Source of the DNA: Paracoccaceae bacterium
GTDB lineage: Bacteria; Pseudomonadota; Alphaproteobacteria; Rhodobacterales; Rhodobacteraceae
Length of the DNA: 64,000 nt
Direction of reading: 5' to 3'
Assembly: GCA_019429405.1 (NCBI GenBank)
Contig: JAHYIZ010000003.1
Location: 62,001 to 126,000, forward strand
Shown here: piece by piece, positions 44,762 to 53,600 of the stretch
Numbering within the stretch: position 1 is the first letter of the stretch
Layout of the letters: each line of letters opens with the position of its first letter
Notes under the pieces: generated by a model
The model's database searches: none
The model's input: the letters and a program-made list of their open reading frames with translations, nothing else
Told to the model about the DNA's origin: nothing
Translations under genes and position numbers: made by a program

Positions 44762-45322
44762 TCAGACCCCGCGCGACAGCGCCGCAACCCCGGTGCGCGC
44801 GACCTCGACCAGCCCGAGCGGGCGCATCAGATCGGCAAAGGCGTCGATCTTGGATGGCGTGCCGGTAATCTCGAACACGAAGCTTTCCAGCGTGCTATCG
44901 ACCACATTGGCCCGAAAGATATCGGCCAGCCGCAGCGCTTCCACCCGTTTTTCGCCGGTGCCCGTGACCTTGAACAGCGCCAGTTCGCGCTCTACCGATG
45001 GCCCTTCCACGGTCAGATCGTGCACCTCATGCACCGGCACGATGCGCCCCAACTGCGCCTTGATCTGCTCGATCACCGCCGGGGTGCCGCGCGTTACCAC
45101 GGTTATGCGGCTGCGGTGCCCGGTATGGTCCACCTCCGCCACGGTCAGGCTGTCGATGTTATAGCCACGCCCCGAGAAAAGTCCGATCACCCGCGCCAGC
45201 ACGCCCGCCTCGTTATCGACCAGCACCGCCAGCGTGTGGCTTTCAGAGAGCTGCGCATTGGGGTCGCGCAATTCATAGGCCGAGTGGCTGGTCGCGCCCT
45301 TCTTGATGTTCAGTGCCGCCAT
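44762..45322 (-). CDS. ilvN: Acetolactate synthase small (regulatory) subunit
   Basis: A 186-residue ACT-domain protein that activates IlvB and gives it valine sensitivity. The N-terminal ACT domain reads L-A-V-L-V-D-N-E-A-G-V-L-A-R-V-I-G-L-F-S-G-R-G-Y-N-I-D-S-L, split here over residues 29-57. Length is typical. It is the second gene after ilvB, separated by a 68-base gap that carries a GC-rich palindrome. Confidence 0.97.
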   Translation of the reverse strand: MAALNIKKGATSHSAYELRDPNAQLSESHTLAVLVDNEAGVLARVIGLFSGRGYNIDSLTVAEVDHTGHRSRITVVTRGTPAVIEQIKAQLGRIVPVHEVHDLTVEGPSVERELALFKVTGTGEKRVEALRLADIFRANVVDSTLESFVFEITGTPSKIDAFADLMRPLGLVEVARTGVAALSRGV

Positions 45323-45342
45323 GATCTCGCTCTTTCTTCTTT

Positions 45343-45382
45343 GTCCAAATACCCCGGGGGGTCCGGGGGGCTGGCCCCCCGG
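45343..45382. repeat. Intergenic palindromic element, AAATACCC subtype
   Basis: It reads gtccaaataccccggggggt and then an eight-pair stem, ccgggggg (45363-45370) with ccccccgg (45375-45382). It closely matches the element at 35316-35356. It lies between ilvB and ilvN within one operon, so it may reduce or balance ilvN expression or protect the upstream message. Confidence 0.75.
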
Positions 45383-45390
45383 CGCCTTCC

Positions 45391-47145
45391 TCAGACCAGC
45401 ACTGCGCCGCCCGCCTGAATCGCGCCCTCGGTTGACGCATCGCCCATCAGCATTTCGTTATGTGCCTTGCCGCTCGGAATCATCGGAAAACAGTTTTCGT
45501 GCTTTTCGATCAGACAGTCGAAAATCACCGGCCCGTCATAGGCCAGCATTTCCTCGATCGCGGCGTCGAGCTTGGCCGGGTCCGAACAGCGGATGCCCTT
45601 GGCGCCGAAGGCCTCGGCGAGTTTCACGAAGTCGGGCAATGCCTCGCTCCAGCTCTGGCTGTAGCGCTCGCCATGCAGCAGTTGCTGCCACTGGCGCACC
45701 ATGCCCAGCCGCTCGTTATTCAAGATGAACTGCTTCACAGGCAGGCGAAACTGCACCGCAGTGCCCATTTCCTGCATGTTCATCAGGAAACTCGCATCCC
45801 CCGCGATATTGATCACCAGCGCCTCCGGGTGCGCCATTTGCACGCCGATGCTGGCCGGCAGGCCGTAGCCCATGGTGCCAAGCCCGCCGCTTGTCATCCA
45901 GCGGTTTGGCGCCTCAAAGCCCAGAAACTGCGCCGCCCACATCTGGTGCTGGCCCACGTCGGTGGTCACATAGCGGTCGCGCCCCTTGGTCAGCGCCTCC
46001 AGCCGTTCCAGCGCGTATTGCGGTTTGATCACCGTGGCCGAGGTCTTGTAGGAAAGGCATTTCTTCGCCTTCCAGCCCTCGATCTGGCCCCACCACTTTG
46101 CCAGCCCCGGCTTGTTCAGCTTGCGCCCGCGCGATTTCCAGACATTCAGCAGGTCTTCCAGCACATGCCCGACATCGCCGAGAATCGGCAGGTCGACCTG
46201 GATCACCTTGTTGACCGAGCTTGCGTCGATATCGACATGCACCTTGGTCGAGCGCGGGCTGAAATCCGCCAGCCGCCCGGTGATGCGGTCGTCAAAGCGC
46301 GCGCCGAGGTTGATCATCAGATCGCAGCCGTGCATCGCAAGGTTGGCCTCGTAAAGCCCGTGCATCCCGAGCATGCCCAGCCAGTTCTTGCCGCTGGCGG
46401 GGTAGGCCCCGAGCCCCATCAGGGTTGAGGTGATGGGAAAGCCGGTGGCATCGACCAGTTCGCGCAAAAGCTGGCTGGCAGCGGGGCCAGAGTTGATGAC
46501 ACCGCCGCCGGTGTAAAACACCGGGCGCTCGGCGGTTTCAATTAGCTCGGCCAGCCGGGTGATCGCCGCGATGTCGCCCTTGACCTTGGGCTGATAGCTT
46601 TCCACCCGCACCGTTTTCGGCCCGGTATAGCTGCCGGTGGCAAATTGCACATCTTTGGGGATGTCGATCAGCACCGGGCCGGGGCGCCCCGAGGTGGCAA
46701 CGTGAAAGCCGCGGTGGATGGTTTCGGCCAGCTTGTCGGTATCCTTCACCAGCCAGTTGTGCTTGGTGCAGGGCCGGGTGATGCCCACGGTATCGGCTTC
46801 CTGAAAGCCGTCGGTGCCGATCATGAAGGTGGGCACCTGACCCGACAGCACCACCAGCGGGATCGAATCGAGCAGCGCGTCGGTGAGCCCGGTCACCGCG
46901 TTGGTCGCCCCCGGTCCCGAGGTCACGATCACCACACCGGGCTTGCCGGTGGATCGGGCATAGCCTTCGGCGGCGTGCACGGCGCCCTGTTCGTGGCGCA
47001 CCAGAACGTGGACAATCTCGTTTTGCTGGAAAATCTCGTCATAGATCGGCAACACCGCGCCGCCGGGGTAGCCAAACACCACCTCGACGCCCTGATCCTT
47101 GAGCGCCTGAACCACCATTGCCGCGCCGGTCATCGTGCGTGCCAT
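45391..47145 (-). CDS. ilvB: Acetolactate synthase large (catalytic) subunit
   Basis: A 584-residue TPP enzyme making acetolactate and acetohydroxybutyrate, the first common step to valine, leucine and isoleucine. The N-terminal [13 protein letters not shown] contains the region of the catalytic Glu. The TPP motif G-D-A-S-F-L-M-N ending in I-L-N-N is in the C-terminal third. The frame is open upstream to 47307, but that ATG overlaps the promoter -10; the ATG at 47145 has a ggagag ribosome site and gives the normal length. An attenuator precedes it. Confidence 0.97.
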   Translation of the reverse strand: MARTMTGAAMVVQALKDQGVEVVFGYPGGAVLPIYDEIFQQNEIVHVLVRHEQGAVHAAEGYARSTGKPGVVIVTSGPGATNAVTGLTDALLDSIPLVVLSGQVPTFMIGTDGFQEADTVGITRPCTKHNWLVKDTDKLAETIHRGFHVATSGRPGPVLIDIPKDVQFATGSYTGPKTVRVESYQPKVKGDIAAITRLAELIETAERPVFYTGGGVINSGPAASQLLRELVDATGFPITSTLMGLGAYPASGKNWLGMLGMHGLYEANLAMHGCDLMINLGARFDDRITGRLADFSPRSTKVHVDIDASSVNKVIQVDLPILGDVGHVLEDLLNVWKSRGRKLNKPGLAKWWGQIEGWKAKKCLSYKTSATVIKPQYALERLEALTKGRDRYVTTDVGQHQMWAAQFLGFEAPNRWMTSGGLGTMGYGLPASIGVQMAHPEALVINIAGDASFLMNMQEMGTAVQFRLPVKQFILNNERLGMVRQWQQLLHGERYSQSWSEALPDFVKLAEAFGAKGIRCSDPAKLDAAIEEMLAYDGPVIFDCLIEKHENCFPMIPSGKAHNEMLMGDASTEGAIQAGGAVLV

Positions 47146-47174
47146 CGAAATCTCTCCATCCGCCTTGCGGCACG

Positions 47175-47200
47175 AAAAAGCCCCCGTTTCTGGCGGGGGC
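47175..47200 (-). terminator. Attenuator terminator of ilvB
   Basis: On the minus strand GCCCCCG pairs with CGGGGGC around a seven-base loop and is followed by five T residues (positions 47200 down to 47175). It lies between the leader peptide stop and the ilvB start, where it can end transcription early. Confidence 0.8.
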
Positions 47201-47225
47201 GCATGGTAACCGAAAGGGTCTGCCG

Positions 47226-47273
47226 CTAGCGGCCCATGCGCCTGATCCTGCCTGATACGACGTTTGCGGCCAT
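47226..47273 (-). CDS. Probable ilvB leader peptide
   Basis: A 15-codon open frame reading [15 protein letters not shown] then TAG. It starts about 25 bases after the expected transcription start, has a weak aagg ribosome site, and contains two adjacent Val codons and one Ile codon, two of the end-product amino acids. Its stop falls inside the self-complementary gccgctagcggc, which lies 25 bases before the terminator stem. This is the layout of amino-acid attenuation. It has no other known role. Confidence 0.6.
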   Translation of the reverse strand: MAANVVSGRIRRMGR

Positions 47274-47303
47274 ATGCCTTGCCATCCCGTGCGTTCGCGG
47301 CGG

Positions 47304-47332
47304 ACATTAGGCGGGGTGTTTGGGGGCGTCAA
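47304..47332 (-). promoter_or_regulatory. sigma-70 promoter of ilvB
   Basis: On the minus strand TTGACG (47332-47327) and TAATGT (47309-47304) are 17 bases apart, a near-consensus promoter. Transcription should begin around 47297, upstream of the leader peptide. Confidence 0.75.
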
Positions 47333-47589
47333 CCGACAAATGCTGAATATTATGTCGCCACGGCAAAAAAAGCTTTCCGAATATTGCGCAGCAATGGCAT
47401 TTGCGCGTAACAAACGCAATTCAAGCCCAGGGCAGGGCGACGAGCGGCAGTCGCGCGAAACGCCCGGCGCGCGCGGTTTTGGTGCTTTCCCCGGTCATGG
47501 CTTTCCGGCACAGTTGGCGTGGCGCGGGCGGCGCCATGGCCGGGGGCTGTGCGTAACGCGTTGGGCCCGGCAGGTTTGGGCTGGAAATG
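47333..47589. other. Intergenic region between the ilvB and TRAP promoters
   Basis: About 260 bases without a gene. Next to the ilvB promoter it is AT-rich, with two GAATATT heptamers at 47345 and 47379 (34 bases apart), the palindrome attgc-gca-gcaat (47383-47395) and a run of seven A (47374-47380 region). The rest is GC-rich with nothing I can assign. Confidence 0.5.
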
Positions 47590-47618
47590 TTGACGCGCGC
47601 GCCTCGCTCGGCAATACA
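47590..47618 (+). promoter_or_regulatory. Possible promoter of the TRAP permease genes
   Basis: TTGACG at 47590-47595 is followed after 17 bases by AATACA at 47613-47618. The -10 is poor, so this is tentative. It ends 47 bases before the first permease ATG. Confidence 0.3.
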
Positions 47619-47665
47619 GACACAGCCACCGGGGCGTTCCGGTGAAAGAAAAGACGGGGGGAAAC

Positions 47666-48250
47666 ATGCGCGGATTACTTGCCTTATCGCGCGGCATCGA
47701 TCAGATGAACGAGGTTATCGGCAAAGCCGTTTCCTGGCTGATTTTGGTGGCCGTTCTGGTCAGCGCGACCAATGCCGTTGTCCGCAAGACGATGAACGTC
47801 TCGTCAAATGCCTGGCTTGAGCTGCAATGGTATCTTTTCGGCGCCGCCTTCCTGCTGGCCGCCGCCTATACGCTGAAGCAGAACGAACATGTGCGCATCG
47901 ACATCGTCTACGGCGCCATGTCGCGCCGTGTGCAGCACTGGATCGACCTGCTGGGGCATCTGTTCTTCCTGATGCCGTTCGTGATCCTCATGCTCTACAT
48001 GCTGACCCCCTACGTCATGAAATCGGTTCTGAACGGTGAGGTTTCCAACAACTCTGGCGGCTTGGTGATCTGGCCGGCAAAATCGATGCTGTTGATCGGG
48101 TTCATCCTGCTCGGGTTGCAGGGGGTGTCAGAAATCATCAAGAAAATCGCGGTGATGCGCGGCATCATCCCCGACCCCACGCCGTTCATTTCTTCGCATG
48201 AGGCCGCGGAGCTGGAAGCCAAGGCGCTGGCCAAGGAGCTTTCCAAATGA
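47666..48250 (+). CDS. TRAP transporter small permease (DctQ type)
   Basis: A 194-residue inner-membrane protein with four hydrophobic segments. The family pattern of a first helix, then W-L-E-L-Q-W-Y-L-F-G-A-A-F-L-L-A-A-A-Y-T-L with N-E-H-V-R-I-D is clear. It acts with the large permease and a periplasmic binding protein to import an organic acid using a sodium gradient. The ATG at 47666 follows a g-rich ribosome site (gggggg). The C-terminus is longer than usual and charged. It overlaps the large permease by four bases. Confidence 0.93.
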   Translation: MRGLLALSRGIDQMNEVIGKAVSWLILVAVLVSATNAVVRKTMNVSSNAWLELQWYLFGAAFLLAAAYTLKQNEHVRIDIVYGAMSRRVQHWIDLLGHLFFLMPFVILMLYMLTPYVMKSVLNGEVSNNSGGLVIWPAKSMLLIGFILLGLQGVSEIIKKIAVMRGIIPDPTPFISSHEAAELEAKALAKELSK

Positions 48251-49926
48251 TCGAACTCATCGCACAGAACATGGCGCCGATCATGTTTGTGGCTCTGATA
48301 TTCTTCCTGCTTGCAGGCTACCCCGCGGCATTCGCGCTGGCGGCCAACGGTTTGTTGTTCTTCGTGATCGGGGTCGAGCTTGCGCCCTTTTCCAACAACT
48401 CGATCAACCTCAGTTGGCCGTTGCTCAATGCCATGCCCGAAAGGTTCTGGGGGGTCTTGTCGAACGAGACATTGCTTGCGATTCCCTTCTTTACATTCAT
48501 GGGCATCGTGCTCGAACGATCTGGCATGGCCGAAGACCTGCTCGACACCATCGGGCAGCTGTTCGGCCCGGTGCGCGGCGGCCTTGCCTATGCGGTGATT
48601 ATCGTCGGCGCGCTCTTGGCGGCGACCACCGGGGTCGTTGCAGCCTCGGTCATCGCCATGGGCCTGATCAGCCTGCCGATCATGTTGCGCTACGGCTATG
48701 ACCGCAGGCTTGCATCGGGGGTGATCGCGGCGTCGGGCACGCTGGCGCAGATTATTCCGCCCAGCCTTGTGCTGATCGTGCTGGCCGATCAGCTCGGCCG
48801 CTCGGTGGGTGACATGTATCGCGGCGCGATGTTGCCGGGGCTGGTGCTGACCGGGCTTTACCTTGGCTATGTCATGGTGATGTCGTTCATTCGGCCAAAA
48901 TCGATGCCGGCGCTGCCGAAAGAGGCGCGCACGCTGGGTTCGGGTGTCAGCTCGCTGTTGGTCATGCTCGTGCTGGCGGTCGCGATCTTCTATTTCGGCC
49001 GCGATTGGCTGGATGGCGAACATGGCAAGAATGCGGGCATTCTTGCGGCGGCGCTGGCGGTGACTGTCATCTATGTGGTGGCAATTCTGGACAAGGGGCT
49101 GAAGATCAACCGCATGTCGCGGCTGGCACAGCAGGTGATCATTGTGCTGATCCCGCCGCTGGCGCTGATCTTTCTGGTGCTTGGCACGATTTTTCTGGGC
49201 ATCGCGACGCCGACCGAAGGCGGTGCGATGGGCGCGGTGGGTGCACTTGTTCTGGCGGGCGCGAAAAAACGGCTGAGCTTTGAGGTGATCCGCTCGGCGC
49301 TGGCATCGACCACGCGGCTTTCGGCCTTCGTGATGTTCATCCTTCTTGGTGCGCGGGTGTTCTCGCTGACGTTCTACGGCGTGAACGGGCATCTCTGGGT
49401 CGAGCATTTGCTCACCTCGCTTCCGGGCGGCGAGCTTGGCTTCCTGATCGTGATCTCGCTTATGGTGTTCCTGCTGGCCTTCTTTCTCGATTTCTTTGAG
49501 CTGGCCTTCATCATCGTGCCCTTGCTGGCGCCCGCTGCCGAAAAGATGGGGATCGACCTGATCTGGTTTGGCATCATCCTTGGCGTGAACATGCAGACCT
49601 CGTTCATGCATCCGCCGTTCGGCTTTGCGTTGTTCTATCTGCGCTCTGTGGCCGCACGCGTGCCCTATATCGACAAGGTCACGGGTCTGACCATGGCGCC
49701 GGTGAAAACCAGCCACATCTATTGGGGCGCGGTGCCGTTCGTGTTCATCCAGATTGCGATGATCGCCATCGTGATCGGCTTCCCCGGCTTGGTGATGCAT
49801 TACAAGGGTCCGCAGGTCGACCCCTCGACGGTGACCTTCACCCTTCCCAGCATGCCGGGCCTCGACGGTGGCCTTGGCGGGCTTGGCGGCAGTATGAACT
49901 TCGGTTTGCCCCCGCCCTCGAACTGA
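48247..49926 (+). CDS. TRAP transporter large permease (DctM type)
   Basis: A 559-residue protein with more than ten membrane segments that forms the transport channel. Typical DctM blocks are present: A-I-P-F-F-T-F-M-G-I-V-L-E-R-S-G, then G-A-L-L-A-A-T-T-G-V-V-A-A-S, and I-I-P-P-S-L-V-L-I-V-L-A-D-Q. It is longer than the 425-residue norm, with an extra central segment, which is seen in the mannitol/chloroaromatic and 2-oxoacid subgroup. The C-terminus is rich in Gly and Pro. It faces the binding-protein gene. Confidence 0.93.
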   Translation: MIELIAQNMAPIMFVALIFFLLAGYPAAFALAANGLLFFVIGVELAPFSNNSINLSWPLLNAMPERFWGVLSNETLLAIPFFTFMGIVLERSGMAEDLLDTIGQLFGPVRGGLAYAVIIVGALLAATTGVVAASVIAMGLISLPIMLRYGYDRRLASGVIAASGTLAQIIPPSLVLIVLADQLGRSVGDMYRGAMLPGLVLTGLYLGYVMVMSFIRPKSMPALPKEARTLGSGVSSLLVMLVLAVAIFYFGRDWLDGEHGKNAGILAAALAVTVIYVVAILDKGLKINRMSRLAQQVIIVLIPPLALIFLVLGTIFLGIATPTEGGAMGAVGALVLAGAKKRLSFEVIRSALASTTRLSAFVMFILLGARVFSLTFYGVNGHLWVEHLLTSLPGGELGFLIVISLMVFLLAFFLDFFELAFIIVPLLAPAAEKMGIDLIWFGIILGVNMQTSFMHPPFGFALFYLRSVAARVPYIDKVTGLTMAPVKTSHIYWGAVPFVFIQIAMIAIVIGFPGLVMHYKGPQVDPSTVTFTLPSMPGLDGGLGGLGGSMNFGLPPPSN

Positions 49927-49956
49927 GCCATTCGGCGCCATTCGGTGCCATGCTTG

Positions 49957-49983
49957 CCGGCGGCCCAAGGGTCGCCGGTTTTT
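49957..49983 (+). terminator. Terminator of the TRAP permease operon
   Basis: ccggcg (49957-49962) pairs with cgccgg (49973-49978), followed by five T residues. It lies 31 bases after the large-permease stop. Confidence 0.75.
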
Positions 49984-50083
49984 CTTTGGCTTCAATGGGG
50001 CGCATTCACCCCAATTCACGAACAGCTGCAGCACCGTCTTTTCGTATTTTGCGAAACCTGTGGCGCGCTTCGGGGGGCATACG

Positions 50084-50113
50084 AAAAGCCCCGCGGATCG
50101 CTCCGCGGGGCTT
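50084..50113 (-). terminator. Terminator of the TRAP binding-protein gene
   Basis: A perfect 12-pair stem (50086-50097 with 50102-50113) has a four-base loop and is followed by TTTT on the minus strand. It lies 24 bases after the stop of the binding-protein gene. Confidence 0.85.
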
Positions 50114-50137
50114 CGGTCTGGTCGTCAGTGCGTCGGC

Positions 50138-51310
<1,173 letters not shown>

Positions 51311-51319
51311 TCAGGCGAA

Positions 51320-51347
51320 ACCATACAGAGCAGAATTGATCTGTCCA
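51320..51347 (-). promoter_or_regulatory. Probable promoter of the TRAP binding-protein gene
   Basis: On the minus strand TGGACA (51347-51342) and TATGGT (51325-51320) are 16 bases apart. It starts about 75 bases before the ATG, leaving a leader that contains a ggcgcc-rich inverted repeat. Confidence 0.45.
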
Positions 51348-51422
51348 GCAGGGGCGGGCAGATTTTTGCATTGGGCGCGAGATTTACACGACAAACCGGT
51401 GAACGCCCTTTGCCTTGGCAAT

Positions 51423-52262
51423 TCAGTCTGCCGGGCTTTCGGCGGTGTGCGGCAGCTCGATCCGTGCCACCTGTTCCGCGATCGGGTCGATGTTCAACGG
51501 GTGCGTGGCGCCGCTGTGCGCGGCGATGTCACCAATCGGCTGCCAGACGCCGCCCTTGTAAATCTCGAGCGCGCCAAAATTGGCTTTGTAGCCCATCTTG
51601 CGGCTGCCGGGCACCCAGTAGCCAAGGTAGACATAGGGCAGGCGGGCACGGCGTGCGATTTCGACATGGTCGAGGATCAGGTAGGTGCCCAGCGAATCCG
51701 CCTCGCGGGCGGGGTCGAAAAAGCTGTAGACCATGCTCAGCCCGTCATCGAGAACATCGGTCAGGCTGACGGCGGTCAGCGGGCGCGGCGCATCGGTGCC
51801 ATCCGCGCGCAAGCGGTATTCGATCACGCGCGTTTTCACCGGGGTTTCCTCGATCATTGCGGCGAACTCGAAAATATCCATGTCGGCCATGCCGCCATCG
51901 GCGTGGCGACTGTCGAGGTAGCGGCGAAAGAGCTGAAACTGCTCGTCGGTGGCCCAGGGGCTGGTGGCGGTGCGCTCGAGGTCGTCGGTACGCCTGCGCA
52001 CCCGCTTTTGCCCGCGCGTGGGAACGAAATCCGCAACCCGAATGCGCGCCGAAAGGCACGCCGCGCAGTCGGCGCAAGAGGGGCGATAAAGCACGTTCTG
52101 CGAACGCCGAAAGCCCTGACGCGACAGCGCATTGTTCAATTGCTCGGCATCGTCACCCTGAAGTGCTGTGAACAGTTTTCGCTCGACCGGCCCGTTGAGA
52201 TAGGGGCAGGGCTGCGGCGCGGTCACATAAAACTGCGGTGTCAGGGGCGGCGTGTGGCGCAT
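51423..52262 (-). CDS. bpt: Aspartate/glutamate leucyltransferase
   Basis: A 279-residue tRNA-dependent transferase that adds Leu to proteins with N-terminal Asp or Glu, marking them for ClpAP degradation by the N-end rule. The N-terminal C-P-Y-L and the [11 protein letters not shown] cysteines are typical of the ATE family, as is [15 protein letters not shown]. The pairing with clpS cannot be judged from this window. Confidence 0.94.
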   Translation of the reverse strand: MRHTPPLTPQFYVTAPQPCPYLNGPVERKLFTALQGDDAEQLNNALSRQGFRRSQNVLYRPSCADCAACLSARIRVADFVPTRGQKRVRRRTDDLERTATSPWATDEQFQLFRRYLDSRHADGGMADMDIFEFAAMIEETPVKTRVIEYRLRADGTDAPRPLTAVSLTDVLDDGLSMVYSFFDPAREADSLGTYLILDHVEIARRARLPYVYLGYWVPGSRKMGYKANFGALEIYKGGVWQPIGDIAAHSGATHPLNIDPIAEQVARIELPHTAESPAD

Positions 52263-52341
52263 TGGTCCGGTGCTCAGTCAGCTGGCTTTGCGCGAAGGCT
52301 AGCAAACCGTCGCCACGACGCCAAGCACCTTGACACGAACG

Positions 52342-52375
52342 TGGCCCCGACCTTGCGGGCGGGGCCAGTATTTTT
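52342..52375 (+). other. GC-rich hairpin with T-tract between bpt and DUF2852 genes
   Basis: tggccccg (52342-52349) pairs with cggggcca (52360-52367), followed by gtattttt on the plus strand. No plus-strand gene lies upstream, so a terminator role is unclear; on the minus strand it would follow the DUF2852 gene without a T-tract. Confidence 0.35.
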
Positions 52376-52389
52376 GCGCCTGAGCGGCA

Positions 52390-52863
52390 TCAATACGCGC
52401 CAGAACCCTTGGTGGCATCTTGCTCGGCCGGGTCGTTCGCGGGGGCATCGGCGGCGGCCGCGCGCGCGCGCTCGGACAGGTACTGGTCAAACTCGGCCTT
52501 GTCGCGGCTTTCGCGCAGGCGGCGCAGGAAGGCCTCAAACTCATTCTGCTCGCGTTCGAGGCGGGCAAGGGTGTCGGCCTTGTAGGCGTCAAAAGCGGCG
52601 TTTCCGGTCAGACCGCCCATGCGCATGTCGGCGTGGCGGTGGTGACAGTGGCGGGTGCCATGATGTGCGAACATGCGCTTGCTCCAGATCAGATAAGCCA
52701 ACACGGCAAGGCCGAGCGGCCAGAAAAAGATGAACGAAACCACCATCAGCGCAATCCAGGCGCCACGACCACGGGCGTCGAACCAAGCCTCGGTGCGGCG
52801 GAACCAGTTGCCCGCGCCGGTGGCGGCAGGGTGCGAGGTTTCGGGGTGGACATAGGCAGACAT
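52390..52863 (-). CDS. DUF2852 family membrane protein
   Basis: A 157-residue protein with one strong membrane segment, roughly residues 35-60 (I-A-L-M-V-V-S-F-I-F-F-W-P-L-G-L), then H-G-T-R-H-C-H-H-R-H with six His in a short span, and a charged coiled-coil-like C-terminus (L-E-R-E-Q-N-E-F-E-A-F-L-R-R-L-R). This is the DUF2852 pattern. The ATG at 52863 has a ggag site seven bases before it. Function is unknown; the His cluster could bind metal. Confidence 0.82.
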   Translation of the reverse strand: MSAYVHPETSHPAATGAGNWFRRTEAWFDARGRGAWIALMVVSFIFFWPLGLAVLAYLIWSKRMFAHHGTRHCHHRHADMRMGGLTGNAAFDAYKADTLARLEREQNEFEAFLRRLRESRDKAEFDQYLSERARAAAADAPANDPAEQDATKGSGAY

Positions 52864-52989
52864 CGGCATGCTCCATGCGGAGGGTTGAAAGGAATGTGAA
52901 GCACGTTCACATGCAGCCAAGATCGGCACTTTGGCCGCCCCATTCAAGAGCCGATGTAAATATTTTTTACATGGCGCCCCCGGCCCCCT

Positions 52990-53460
52990 TCAGGCGGTGA
53001 AATCGGCCACTGTGGCGCCGCTTGCGCGGATGAGGTCTGTCGGGGCAATGGCAAAGATGTGCCGCGGGGTGCCGGCTGCGGCCCAGACCAGCGCGAAATC
53101 GGTCAGGCGCGGGTCGATGAACGTGCGCACCGGCGCTAGATGGCCGACCGGGGCAACGCCGCCAATCGCAAAGCCGGTCTCGGCGCGAACAAGCCCGGCA
53201 TCCGCCTTTCCCAGCGGCTGCCCGGCCACAGCGCTGGCTTTTTCGACGCAGACACGGTTGCCGCCTGCGGTCACGAACAGCACCACATGGCCCGAGGCCT
53301 CGCCGCGAAAGATGATCGACTTGGCGATCTGATCGACGGCGCAACCCGCCGCCGCCGCGGCCTGCTCGGCGGTGCGCGTTTCGGCGGCCATTTCCAGCAC
53401 CTCAGCGCGCACGCCAGCCAAGGCCAGTGCCGCCTTTACCCGCGCCAGACTTTTGCTCAT
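52990..53460 (-). CDS. ybaK: YbaK/ProX-type aminoacyl-tRNA deacylase
   Basis: A 156-residue editing enzyme that removes wrongly attached amino acids from tRNA. The conserved Lys in Q-I-A-K-S-I-I-F-R and the G-G-V-A-P-V-G-H segment are the family marks. The frame opens upstream through a palindrome, but the ATG at 53460 matches the normal family start. It is divergent from glnE across the palindrome at 53471-53550. Confidence 0.9.
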   Translation of the reverse strand: MSKSLARVKAALALAGVRAEVLEMAAETRTAEQAAAAAGCAVDQIAKSIIFRGEASGHVVLFVTAGGNRVCVEKASAVAGQPLGKADAGLVRAETGFAIGGVAPVGHLAPVRTFIDPRLTDFALVWAAAGTPRHIFAIAPTDLIRASGATVADFTA

Positions 53461-53470
53461 GCTCCGTTCC

Positions 53471-53550
53471 TGCTTCAGATCCAAATATCCCCGCCGGAGG
53501 CATCTGCCGCCGCCGAAGGTGCCTCCGGCGGGGATATTTGAGCTGAAGCA
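53471..53550. repeat. Long intergenic palindrome, AAATATCCCC subtype
   Basis: Two arms, 53482-53502 and 53520-53540, are exact 21-base complements, extended by tgcttcag (53471-53478) with ctgaagca (53543-53550). The core caaatatccccgccggagg is shared with 17577-17595. It lies between two divergent genes, 10 bases from one start and 51 from the other, so it is not simply a terminator. Confidence 0.88.
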
Positions 53551-53600
53551 TTTATGCAAACCGTCGTTGACCTTGCGCGCCCGCCGACTAGTCTTGCGTC

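Noticed and set aside
47146-47307. An extended ilvB start at 47307
   Set aside because: The ATG overlaps the promoter -10 and the added residues include the terminator stem; the ATG at 47145 has the ribosome site.
47235-47309. A plus-strand 24-codon frame rich in Ile and Leu in the ilvB leader region
   Set aside because: It runs against ilvB transcription and has no promoter, so it cannot be the attenuator peptide.
48010-50034. A 674-codon minus-strand frame
   Set aside because: It is the His/Arg/Gln-rich shadow of the TRAP large permease.
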